The position numbers and the translations under genes are program-made. Shown here piece after piece: positions 49,401 through 57,693 of a stretch of DNA of 64,000 nucleotides. The stretch's first letter is position 1, and each line of letters begins with the position of its first letter. Under the pieces are notes generated by a model. It was not told the DNA's origin. It did no database searches and saw only the letters and a list, made by a program, of their open reading frames with translations. Source of the stretch: Platynereis dumerilii (taxonomy: Eukaryota; Annelida; Polychaeta; Phyllodocida; Nereididae); assembly GCA_026936325.1 (NCBI GenBank), contig JAPTHN010000003.1, positions 40,378,011-40,442,010 of the forward strand. The letters are read 5' to 3'.

Positions 49401-49721
49401 AGGGTAAAGCCATACATTGGTAGGTTTTCTCAAATACGTTTTATAACGAGCAAAAGAAGCCTCACGAAACAGAGCAAGTTCTGGTAAGGGAAGAGACAAA
49501 TAACCAAGCTGATCTAGGATCGACTCGTAAACATGCCATTGAGTGTTCCTATCATTGGCAGCCAACAATAACCATTTATTAAAGAGAATAGTAGGGGTGT
49601 GATGTTTGATATAACGAGAAGCACGAGCAGACAAATATCCCTCATCAACCGCTGTCTGAGCTTCCAAACGGAACTTAAGTAACCACTGCTGAAGTGTCAG
49701 CTGTGTCAACGGGACAGACAT
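43491..49721 (-). CDS. pol: Ty3/Gypsy-type polyprotein: protease, RT, RNase H, integrase
   Basis: It is 2,076 codons long and looks whole. Residues 1-115 form a compact domain of unknown type; about 115-500 are Ser/Pro/Gln/Asp-rich and disordered. The aspartic protease has FDTGSS near 551. The reverse transcriptase runs about 880-1065, with LVGDMRSVNKAF, TAIDLKQAFFACQ and the catalytic YYDDYLL near 1031. RNase H follows, with its first aspartate in LVSDASRTASG near 1185 and LTDHAPI later. The integrase has a His-His-Cys-Cys zinc region ending CLICQ near 1586 and a core with D near 1620, D near 1678 and E near 1715. A GPL-like module follows near 1857. The last 200 residues are a Pro/Ser-rich linker and a Trp-rich end faintly like a chromodomain. 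No Cys-His nucleocapsid box is seen. Confidence 0.95.
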   Translation of the reverse strand: MSVPLTQLTLQQWLLKFRLEAQTAVDEGYLSARASRYIKHHTPTILFNKWLLLAANDRNTQWHVYESILDQLGYLSLPLPELALFREASFARYKTYLRKPTNVWLYPLTLMMSETDSSSASTSQGDKGHIDVTDIYTDTSLSSEQPNTSGQHIAQQPDNSSLTVPLHIKVGDITDGSRVSTPSHDSLKSREVSPGRHDSDSDEDNSHLALKIARDKVDNSDKNNSAGHTFDSDNSDKQSFGRNRSPALSDSERQEHPSNIAGIPANSNNAETGEDNSTSQAGQSDASLIHQLDSQQPAGASSFDNTTQQTPVSQPGAAAQTPPVTSTVNSSEHPQLPPVSPSHSLHGSDNHHHRTPDDSPRSSPSHQTPPREPGSDLSDDQIPSLGGLRQQHQVPPPEDPSVIDNVSNNAYQNQEFDQSLNNFQFNHSYQEPPSQQHPPSPPPGHAQQPPPRTDTSPSTTRPAPGPSAFSVPPVPSHPSAQRSQPASFTSVQTSLFHDFSHSHVIVRDDFPDILYAVLQPPIPLTPLSIKIHDCNFIPSLLPDGTKFFTLFDTGSSHNLVSTSLIKRSPFLQGLPRVDADPIKLMVGNGSSISISQFIYFVIQFGECKVPIKTFIIDVASPIDCVMGLDAQIRYKCVFRSAESRMDISVDQILLVVHKSTTITPNTSCDVPVRVNHLAQYLNGPFEVNISRIISEKNYKALVDLRSGFGSIRINNVDSEDIHLPADIILGALVMDIPFTTAPSVVQQPDTKSVDDNLLDNTNYVIIDNGPNAISQLSYPDYDAMDPDTRAQTRLRNYPWLQPDDPTIRMTEFDIVNQQLKLDKCALQPNEVDTLREIILSHTPAFSLYGQIGTITRYVCDITQQLITDCSFKARPYITSQADIAYVRKQVQKLLQLGIFKKELTQATSALFLVRKSRTDENPRLVGDMRSVNKAFQLLQRPCANIDSFKQQMGSRPFRFATAIDLKQAFFACQVTPQSRQYLGVVTFYNAESITYTRLPMGYINSGALFAEIMTLITEELPRIYAECVYNYYDDYLLLSESSEEHLALIDAVLALFHKHGLVLNLAKCSFASNSTFQFLGFDVDLQGPNGPTLRIRQSRIDAIMNLQVPQNRKQIKSFLGSIQFISSFIPSYQKTAEPLTRLLRKANEFLWTDEQQVAWDAIKKVLTSPPILSFPRPEGEMILVSDASRTASGAALYQLQTNGTDDTPKKVLLGYASRLHGNIATHNYSISELEMMAIYFAVQSFKYFLAGRGRFTILTDHAPIAQILKSSSHFVTPRIAKFYWKLQDYPYRIYYVKPTTTELKLVDMLSRHHNTQWPADAEPIIPIAVADKDRSINDEEQHSYYNFLDTNTHPLLTSRQTYYENLYANFSGYSLFCVTTRAQAKEHSDNGISHPTTQPTKPIKPLSHLTSECTHTTGPVLPITEMKYKTIDSNQPTILTKMPHQADLEPAIRKYITDAFHYVKIPHDRVQLINAQKQDLYLGPVYNFIAYSTLPTSKQVANQAVVLSNHFALIDSLLFYVRSSPKRHDVILKLAIPNIYIFDIIEFFHLNLGAHVKSNKLYDVITSNFHIKNLMKYILDYARTCLICQRSSQVIETNKQREFVPRLLTDCTPFVHIHFDIKTFPHATAQIIHCLILQDIFSRYVVAIPLRSRKADEIAKKFIEHFCLPYMIPHRVTCDKEASFVGKIMTAVFKSLNVQVHLVPTMIHSSNMAERAIQSVSNLLLTMIEYKYSQWPSLIPYACKTYNSLPHAVTKYSPNFLVFLREDRNLVDINPEALSVVATSYDQYVSSIREKLRFVRQQAVVSHNKIKIRQTQQHAKRMPKLHSFKEGDLVLLLAPKYTGVQYSTKLSIKLIGPLYIASEPLLNQFLLKTIDDRTLPGLFHIGRLKHCMVRSKNGSPIYNQQQLRIQILSENLKIDDVAAATMQLHSDESRGPPLQVPTPASQVKPGSLSQSLLDSHDLSHPSHQLPQPSYSMLISNPDALLLYFKTRQDDTQPGPGSALHEWPCILDDDSTVTSTITSARWRDGHLQVYINYPSQISCVSAWHFVFQEYGLFPLFDCISNLRPTGRPFFPMT

Positions 49722-49917
49722 TCAGAGCGAAAATAGATGTAAGAAGAGCAAGTGTACCGTGCATACTAGCACTTACTAGAGCAAAAATATAACTAATTTG
49801 AGGGAGATTACGTATAAAAAGAGAGCCTAAAATCAAAATAAGGGTAAAGGCTACAAAATGTGCCACAGCGATTCCCTGCAATAAACGTGGATGTAACTCA
49901 TAACACATATCAACCAA
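49675..49917 (-). CDS. Small two-membrane-segment ORF overlapping the polyprotein start
   Basis: It is 80 codons long in another frame, overlapping the first 47 nt of the polyprotein. Hydrophobic segments occupy about residues 15-35 (GIAVAHFVAFTLILILGSLF) and 41-65 (ISYIFALVSASM, then HGTLALLTSIFAL), with a short Arg/Asn/Pro turn between. It could be a viroporin-like or leader protein, or a chance hydrophobic frame in AT-rich DNA. I do not recognise it. Confidence 0.3.
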   Translation of the reverse strand: MVDMCYELHPRLLQGIAVAHFVAFTLILILGSLFIRNLPQISYIFALVSASMHGTLALLTSIFALNVCPVDTADTSAVVT

Positions 49918-51434
49918 CGACCCGAAAAATAAGGGAATGAAGACATAACTTGAGAACCATATATCAGTAATAATGAAATAAGTGATTACTTGTCTCGCTT
50001 TAAATACATATATATAAAATGCAGGATTAACTGTAACACGTCACCATACATGGAGAAAAATGCCGACTTGTCCCTTCAAGTCAATAAGAAACTGAAATAA
50101 CTAACTTTGGCTAGCTAAAAGTAGAACAGTAGACCTGATATAACAAAATACAACACGATACACTATCAATGATCAATGCGCACAACGGCAATAAATGAAT
50201 GGAAACATGCATAAATGAAGAAGAGCATGCTGTTACTCAAGAAAACAATGATGGGGTGACAATCAGTATGTGATAATCAAATTCTCTAGAATGTTCGTTG
50301 GACGGGCAATAGCGAATTAGTAATTTTAAAAGTAATGAAATGTTACATATTTAAGTTGCAGAGTGAGGAAAGAAGAAGGCAGAATAGCGTGGCCATGAGA
50401 CCAGGCTATTAGACCTTAAGTGCCGTGTATATAAAATCTAAATAGTATGCTATGTGTTTGGAAACAGACAGACATATTGGTAATGTAACGTTAAAATGCA
50501 AGAGTTAAAATATAAGAGGAAATGACAGATAGCCTAAGAAAACATTATAAATTAAGGAAATAAGAATCAAGTGCCTTTCCTATTAATGTTTGCAAAATGA
50601 GCTCCTACCGTATTGGAAGATGTGCTGTGTTGCAAGGAAGGCCTAATGATGCGAGAGATGCCCCAGAGACTTGAGTGCGCTGTCTGGTCCGGGTCTGGAT
50701 GAGGTGTGTAGGTAAAGTTGTGAGAAGTGTGGAAGATGAGAGGCAGGCATATCGAAGCTGAACATGAGCTAATAGGTAACCAAATAAAGATATGGGCGAA
50801 GCCCCTGAGCTACCTGGTAGGAAAATTGCGCCCCCTATACTAGTAGGTGAATTAAGGTGGGATAACATGGCTCTCTAAAACTTCGTGAATTTAAATTTAG
50901 GCTTTGGGCTCTGCATGTTTAGTAGAGCATATTAATCAATTTAATGAACGATATAGCAGAACAATAGCTAATTAGGAGACCAAAACAGCGACTAATGGCA
51001 TGGCGCTGAACCAATGCTCTCTAGCCATAGCTGGCGAACCCGCTATGCATGATATGAAGTTGTGACATAATCGAATTTCCACATCGAGGAAGTGGACTTT
51101 CTTCATGCGAAGAAACCGTAGGCCCATAGCCCATAGCATTGCAAGGCTAGTGTTTCGGAAAGAAACGTCACTAAATGTGAATCTTACATCGTACGAACAT
51201 CAAACATTGAGTTGCTATGTATGATCATTTACAAATATGAAGAATTATTTCTATGCTATTTCATAGAGTTCTGCTTCTACAGTTCGACGTGTGCTGTCGA
51301 TGCCTAATTTACCATTGTTAAGTCAATACATTCAATGGTACAAGGACTGAATATGTTTGCTATTCCTTAAATTTGAAAAACGTAGTAAATCAAGAGACAG
51401 TGTGACACAGCAGACAAGCGCCAAGAAGCCGCAG
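49918..51434 (-). other. Leader of the giant element
   Basis: It lies between the 5' LTR and the first coding frames. A capsid gene would be expected here, but no long frame is present. An 87-codon minus-strand frame at 50605-50868 is low in recognisable features. The leader is long for a Gypsy element and may be spliced. Confidence 0.5.
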
Positions 51435-51452
51435 ACCGGAATTCTCTCACCA
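51435..51452 (-). promoter_or_regulatory. Putative primer binding site
   Basis: In element orientation the bases directly after the 5' LTR are TGGTGAGAGAATTCCGGT. TGG directly after the LTR is what a site complementary to a tRNA 3' CCA end shows. I could not match the rest to a known tRNA. Confidence 0.5.
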
Positions 51453-51810
51453 TGCCATCTTTAGCTGCCCCCATGTAAGGTTAACGCACGTATCTTTGTC
51501 AGAGGTAGCTAATTGAGTAGATGGACTCATTGCCGGGGATCCTGCGGGAGACACCCTAGCACTTGCCACCACGAAACACCTACTCAAGAAATACCAGAGG
51601 CTCAACAGTTTAGATTCACTTATCCATTTAATACACAATTCATAGACTGTTACATTAAGAGTCATTCGAAGAGCAGATGGTAACCAACTTATCAATACAT
51701 TAAACAACGATCTTAACGAATTACATACGTCATTAACTAATGCCATCTCAATCAACCATGACCTGAGGTTCCTTTAAGAGTAACCCTTGATCATACCTCT
51801 AACAACAATA

Positions 51811-51820
51811 CCCTTACCTG
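51811..51820 (-). promoter_or_regulatory. Consensus splice donor within the LTR
   Basis: On the minus strand the sequence CGTCAG followed by GTAAGGG is a near-perfect donor, about 230 nt downstream of the TATA box and upstream of the primer site. A donor in this part of the LTR is known from some retroviruses, such as HTLV and foamy viruses. It would allow spliced envelope transcripts. Confidence 0.55.
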
Positions 51821-52044
51821 ACGAATCGTCACCCCGTCAGGGAGACAGGTAGCCCTCCTGCTGCCTCAGCGGGAGCGGGCTCTGTTCTGTCTGGGCAAAC
51901 AAGCTTGCCCCCAGAGATTGCTACTAGGGTGTTCTGCGGCTGCGCAGAAACACCAGGGTAACTGTTGCCATGGAAACATGGGGTGAGTTCTACCCCGTTG
52001 CTATCATTGAATCTCATTACACAATAATATAATATATCACATTA

Positions 52045-52052
52045 CTTTTATA
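52045..52052 (-). promoter_or_regulatory. TATA box of the 5' LTR
   Basis: TATAAAAG on the minus strand, repeated in the other LTR at 24817-24824. Transcription would start near 52015-52022. Confidence 0.6.
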
Positions 52053-52171
52053 CAATAATAATATAAATGATATTACAGAATTAAGGCCTTGAGGCTCATG
52101 GCGATTTGAGGAAAGTTCCTATAAGAGGAAAGAATGAAGACACCTCTGAAGCTAAAAGCTCAGCGGTGACA

Positions 52172-53639
52172 ATACCCAAGAGGAGATATGGCCTTCCAGT
52201 AGATTGTGCCTCTAAAAGTAAAACGCTACCCTGCACACATAATTCATACTTTGCATCCTGAACAAGAGGCAACAGGGAGCTGCCACCGGCAGTGAACTCT
52301 GCAAGAATTCTCATTTTGCAACTACCAGGCAACCGCCCCTTTGATAGAACAACTGCACTGCCCTGAAAGTTGAAACGGGCTCATTTTTTAAAAGCCTCCT
52401 TTATGTACTTTGCATTTTTTTTAGAATTTCAGCTGTAATACTGGCAGAAAAGCTGAATTTACTCATGCATGTCCATGAAGGGACTGACATAAGGCACAGA
52501 CATAGGGAATTGGAAAAGGAACTGGATGGCGGGGTCATGGGGTTGTGGAAGAGGAAACTTGAGAACAAATACAAGAGACCATAAATTCATATCAATTCAA
52601 TAGCACAAGAAAAGAATTTATGGATGTGTTGAGCACCTCCTTGCCTGAAGTTGTCGATCAGGGTGTTTGAACGAGAAGGAGCACAGATACGGGCTCTTCT
52701 TTTTTCAAGCGAAACATCACCGAAATATATGCAAAGCTGTTAATGTTATTCTGTTTCTTCAGTTTTGCATGTGGTGTCATAACAATTCCACACTGAAAGG
52801 CTGATGAACTGTTCTGTATAACTAAGTGCATTCCTGGCGTGATGAGTAAATTCCTAATAATAATAGTCATGCCATTTTAGGATCTTTGAGGAAATATGAT
52901 AATAAGAAATGCCTCTTTGCATATGTAGGATAATTAGGACTCTTGGCCTCGGGTATATGGCCAGAATTATCTGCGAACCAGTGTTCATAAGTAATGAACC
53001 GAGAAAACAGAAAAATGGAAATTATTTTAAATCTATTTAAAACTTACATAGATATAATATTATCGGGGTGCCTTATGCCGTAATATTAGAAACTATTCCT
53101 ATCTGGAGTTCAAATACGAAACAAAGACTACAAAATACAGGTGCTTCACAGCAATATGGAAACTCAAATTGAGACAATAAGGTGTCTTTGTTCAATCATT
53201 TTAGGTCATTTTGGGTCAAATTTTAATAATTTTCTTGATATCTCCTATTACATTTTACTGTAAAAAGCTGAAACAACCCAGTTATCTTGCAGCTTCATGG
53301 CACTTGATCGTTATTAACTTTAACATATATTTTCAGACCCGAAAATGGTTAAACAGGTTTTGCGTGGCTTGAAACAACTGTAAAGGTGAAATTTCAACGT
53401 GTGGAAACACTTAAAAATGATTAAATTTCATAAAGCTAGAATATAAATGGGCTGTAACAACTTTTCATAAAATAGCATAACATGGGATATTGAAGAATGA
53501 ACTAAATTTTTTCCAAAATGACTTAAAACGACGAAACAAGAGACATATTGGCCTTAATATGAATTCAGATATTGTTTGATGTAATTAGGCCTATAAAATG
53601 AAATTCCATTCGAAATGAAGTATTTTTACAAGAAATATC
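52172..53639. other. Right flank of the giant element
   Basis: 52190-52480 repeats the block at 7340-7690 in the same orientation. The rest is AT-rich without a supported gene; the 70-codon minus frame at 52658-52870 has no domain. Confidence 0.4.
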
Positions 53640-54095
53640 CCTTATCTACATGTAGGTGTATTTAAACTTTTGGAGGGCCTTGTTCATGTGTTTGAAGATG
53701 AAAATCATTTTTTGTTCCATTGTAATACTTATAACGATTTACGTAATTTACTTTTAACTCATGTTTTAGATTATTGTGTGGATTTTTACTTTTTATCATT
53801 ACAAGAAAAATTTAAGTTGTTGATGTCCAAGGATTTAGTTAAATTTACTGCAGAATATTTGTTTAAAGCTTTCCATAGACGAAGAAGTTCGTTGTTTAAA
53901 TAATGTAAATATGTGTTTGTAAATGTTATAATATTGTAAATATGTGATTGTAAATGCTTTAATATTGTAGTTTCCAGAAAATTTGTTGTTAAAGTTACTT
54001 TTGAATTATTTTAATGACTTGTAAGCCCATATAGGGCTGGGTGTATATTTTTTACACAGGTCAATAAAGAATTTGTCTGTCTGTTTGTCTGTCCG
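53640..54095 (+). pseudogene. LINE 3' end with TGTC tail
   Basis: A 77-codon frame (53670-53903) has EDENHFLFHCNTYNDLRNLL, the C-terminal Cys/His-type region of a non-LTR reverse transcriptase. A non-coding part with cccatatagggctgg and gtcaataaag follows, then a TGTC-repeat tail (about 54073-54094). This layout is typical of a 5'-truncated LINE copy. Confidence 0.65.
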
Positions 54096-54800
54096 TATGA
54101 TGAGAACAATGGAGAAGCATGTATCTCATTTAGTACAATCTTGCTACCACCAAATACGTAGGATACGTCAGTTTATTACAACAGATGCCTGTCGGTCCCT
54201 CATCCAGTCCAGTGTTATCTCTAGGTTGGATTATTGCAATGTGCTTATGTATAACTTGCCAAAAAATCTGCTCAACAGACTCCAACTTGTTCTAAACAGC
54301 TGTGCTCGTGTTATCACTGGAAGGCGTCACCACGAACACATCACTCCAGTCCTTGTACAGCTACATGGGCTGCCTATCGAGTACAGGACAAAGTATAAGG
54401 TGATCTTGCACACTTTCAAGGCTTCAAATGGACTCGCGCCACAATATCTCCATGACTAACTAGAGGAGTACAGGCCAACTTGCATACTACGTTCCAGAAC
54501 CACAACATATGGGTCCAGGTCCTTCAGGGTGGCTGCACCCACTCTATGGAATTCCCTTCTACATGAAATGTGGACAATTCATGAACACTCTATAGTTTTA
54601 AAAAGTCATTAAAGACATACTTTTTTAAACAAGCATATATAATCTGTGATTTAAATTTAATTATCTTTACACTGTTTTTTCTTTAATGTTATTTACTTCA
54701 ATTTTAACTTTATAAATTATATTCGATGTCCTATATTGTTTGTACAGTGCCCTAGAGCATTTTTTAAGAATCCGGCGCTTTATGTGTTTATGTAAATAAA
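54096..54800 (+). pseudogene. CR1/L2-type LINE 3' end
   Basis: The frame from about 54097 to 54459 reads MEKHVSHLVQSCYHQIRR, then LIQSSVISRLDYCNVLMYNL and LNSCARVITGRRHHEHITPV. This is the familiar C-terminal region of CR1/L2-type reverse transcriptases. One in-frame stop interrupts it at about 54457, and further family-like sequence follows (VAAPTLWNSLLHE). It ends in an A-rich AAATAAATAAAATGAAATAAA-like tail near 54795. It is 5'-truncated and dead. Confidence 0.8.
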
Positions 54801-55234
54801 TAAAATGAAATAAATCTAAGGATCGAGGTGGAGAATGAACTTCACAATTTTGTATAAAGTCTTCTGCACAGACAAGATTATCATCTAATACCTTTTCCAT
54901 CTTCTGAATGATTGATACTCGACTGGATGAAGAGTGTTATTTTTTGTTTGTGTTTCTCAAATATTCATGCGCAGAAAATATGTGAAACACAGACGAAAAT
55001 TCACACTTGAACAACCTCGGTCAACGACAGTTCGGAGATCAATGAATTAGACTTCTATGGTCAAACCTTAAAAGTAGTATGTCATTTTTCTGTTCAGAGT
55101 GATGTCATACAGGTTCTCGACAAATGAAAGTTTCAGGAAAAATTGTGTATTTCTGACCATAGGTGTCTAAATTATGAAATCATCTGTAAGCCAAAACAAC
55201 CGCCAAATTAAAACTTCAAAAATGTCCATCTCAC

Positions 55235-55299
55235 CTTGAATTATTACAGCAATCTGGAGGTAAAATCCTTGTGTCATCTTAACTTTCTTTTCAGTTAAC
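55235..55299 (-). CDS. Possible small first coding exon
   Basis: On the minus strand an acceptor (TTTTGTTCTTCAG) and a donor (CAAG then GTGAGA) bound 65 nt. One frame is open and includes an ATG at 55277-55275, followed by TQGFYLQIAVIIQ, which could open a signal peptide. No partner exon was found, so this is tentative. Confidence 0.2.
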
Positions 55300-55843
55300 C
55301 TGAAGAACAAAAGAAACAACGTGTGAAAGACATATCAATAAAATCAGTCCATTGCGTAAAATTGGTACGTATATTGCAAATCTCCCTTGCAGCATGACGC
55401 AAATTCTGTTTTGACACTTCATTAACACTTACAGAATTGTAAGAGCTAATCTTTTTACAGATTTTTTTGCGGCGTTTAAAATCCGAAATTTAAATAATTG
55501 TTAATTGTCAGTGGTTTTCTACAAAGAAAATACCTAAAACGAAAAACAAGACAACAGTGACAACATTCAAACATTATTTCAGTTGCTGTTAACAGTCTCA
55601 AACTGTGAATTATGTTTTTCACACAGGAGATTTGTTAATCTTTTAATGATTACTTCACTGAAACACAACCCATGTGGTCAGGGTTGGCTTACCCAAGGCT
55701 ACACTGAGAGATGAGGATGATAGAACATGTGTAGGACATCCTTTAAAATGTGTTTCCTGGTAGTCACAGCCTACATGGACTAAACAGGCATGTGAACAAA
55801 ACGATATTCGAGAGTTGCCCAGGATAACTCCTTTACAGCGAAA

Positions 55844-56310
55844 CACTTTGATATAGAATTAAAGTGGACTGTGGCACTGTGAAAACGGCACTTCGTGGGT
55901 CATCATGCTGATGATTTGTCATGATCAAACCCAGTACTTTCCATGTTAATTTGATTGAAGGAGACTTATTCCACTTGTTGGTGACAGGCAAACGAAAGGA
56001 TTACGCATCTTATTTTCACTCTAAAATTTGTTATGAGAAGTCAAATGGCTTACTCTTGATCATGACCAATCAAACAGCCTCTCTGTTTCCCATGTTGAAA
56101 GTAGAGAAGATGACACTTCATCGGCTATCATGAGTCACAAAGTGCCATTTTCACAGTGCCGCAGTCCACTTTACAGCGAAACACTTTGATATAGAATTAG
56201 AAATTAACATTGAAAGTATAGGATAATTATGATCATGACAAATCGTCAGCATGATGACACACAAAGTGCCATTTTCACAGTGCCACAGTCCACTCTTTTT
56301 CTATATCAAA
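55844..56310. repeat. Fold-back repeat with three alternating copies
   Basis: A unit containing actttgatatagaatta, gtggactgtggcactgtg and a catgatgatttgtcatgatc-like part appears at 55844-55928. It occurs inverted at about 56117-56200, and again, mostly inverted, at 56228-56310. The first two could form a long hairpin. The short frame at 55921-56133 lies within it and is not a gene. Confidence 0.6.
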
Positions 56311-56754
56311 GTGACAGACTGAAAAAGTATCTATAAATCCATTTTTCATACATTGTTCTATCAGTCATGAATATACAGGAGGTGAAATTTGACAGTGATC
56401 AGTGAAGTTTCAGTGATATTTTTAGGAGTCTTCGTTTGATGTGAAAAAACATGAAAATTATCAAAAAATGTTATCATACTCATTTTGAAAGTGTTCTTAG
56501 TTTAAATCAGGGTCAGTATGCACCTTTCCAACTCATTTTCTCATTTATCTAAGAAGCTGGTTCGAAATTTGTACAGCAGGCGAAAATGGCACCTGCAATG
56601 CTATTTCTGGACCATCTTACACAAGAACTATTTTTTTAGAAAATGACTTAAAACACCACTAACTGCTAAAACAATAGATAATCATTCCCATAATGTTCAC
56701 TAGGAATTTTGTAAGCTAGAACCTTTTTATAGCTTCATACAGTCCCACAACATA
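56311..56754. other. AT-rich spacer
   Basis: I recognise nothing here. Confidence 0.4.
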
Positions 56755-57691
56755 GGGGAGACCGGGGTAAGTTGTGCCATTTTTTCATCAGGCTGATTTT
56801 CCGAAAAAGCAAAGATTAATCATGCAATCTGAAAATCAGACATTAAAATATAATACGTTGGCCAGAATCAACCAAAGTTTTAGGGCAGTCCGACCATTGG
56901 TAACGTCATGGCAGGCATTTGAAAAAAGTAGGTCAAGTGGCACAACTTGCCCCGGTGCCGGGGTAAGTTGTGACGCGTGATGGGGTAAGTTGTGCCGCCT
57001 AATTTATTCCAAAAAAATCTTGTATTTCACCCGTTTCTTCAGATAGATAACTTGTATCATGTTTTTAACGTATGACTGACATGTTACATGAAATTAATCA
57101 GACATTTATGAGCCATTTTATTCACAAATTTAAAATGGTGAAAAAACCAGAATTATTTATTGTTTAGAGGCTGTTATGACTCTTTTAACATGTGTTCCTT
57201 TCAGTGTAAGTTAATTCACAACATTTTTAGGCCTTGCATAAAATTTAGACAAAAAAAGATGAATGGAATATTAATTCCTATGTCATACCATTGGCACAAC
57301 TCACCCCAATCAAAACAGCACAACTTACCCCAAATTGATTTTCTGGATGAAACTGGTTGTCAAAAATAAACAAACTATGCAAAATGAAATCTAACAACAG
57401 AAATGTCTAGGTATACCTCTTAACTCCATCCTATCAGAAGGACATCATCTTATTACAAATACCAAATGACCAGTATGTCAGTCCTCGGCACTTCAAGTTT
57501 TCAGCAACAAAATTGAATTTATTAGTGTAGCTTTTCATACCATTATATTTGGTAGTTTTTTTCTTGGTGCCTGATGATGTTGACCAATTGGGTATATATG
57601 GGTGGCATTGCCTTCTTTGCCCAGTTCTTCATTTAACCCCAACAGTGGTCGGCACAACTTACCCCGCGGCACAACTTACCCCGGTCTCCCC
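56755..57691. mobile_element. 937-bp element with perfect 24-bp inverted ends
   Basis: The ends are GGGGAGACCGGGGTAAGTTG plus TGCC and its exact inverse. TA lies on both sides (56753-56754 and 57692-57693), so a TA duplication is likely. The word GGGGTAAGTTGTG, direct or inverted, also occurs inside near both ends (about 56960-57000, 57297-57330, 57653-57690). No transposase frame is present. The TA duplication suggests a Tc1/mariner-type or similar mobiliser, but that is inference. Confidence 0.8.
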
Positions 57692-57693
57692 TA

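Larger units (their letters stand above)
24225..52171 (-). mobile_element. Giant retrovirus-like LTR element (Ty3/Gypsy type, envelope-bearing)
   Basis: It is a 27.9-kb element bounded by 719-bp direct LTRs (TG...CA) and a 4-bp target duplication, ATAC. Genes read on the minus strand in the order polyprotein, 196-codon ORF, LRR ORF, F-type envelope ORF. Reverse transcriptase, RNase H and integrase are in Ty3/Gypsy order, and the envelope resembles the baculovirus F / insect errantivirus family. With one LTR difference noticed in 719 bp it is very young. The main frames look whole; the one evident later event is a hAT insertion in a gene-free stretch. Such size is rare; giant Gypsy elements are known from plants (Ogre) and planarians (Burro). 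A gag is not recognisable and about 17 kb is without long frames. Confidence 0.95.
51453..52171 (-). repeat. 5' LTR of the giant element
   Basis: It is 719 bp and serves as promoter end in element orientation. A TATA box (TATAAAAG) is at 52045-52052, and a consensus splice donor at 51817-51818. A 62-codon frame (51829-52017) starts about 30 nt after the TATA box and ends just before the donor. The target duplication ATAC follows at 52172-52175. Confidence 0.97.

Noticed and set aside
51435-51452. Assigning the primer tRNA
   Set aside because: Only the TGG start is convincing; I could not match the remaining bases to a tRNA, so no tRNA is named.
24225-52171. Polinton/Maverick or other large DNA-virus-like element, considered because of the size
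   Set aside because: There are long direct LTRs, a 4-bp duplication and a Gypsy-order reverse transcriptase, RNase H and integrase; no type B DNA polymerase or packaging ATPase is seen.
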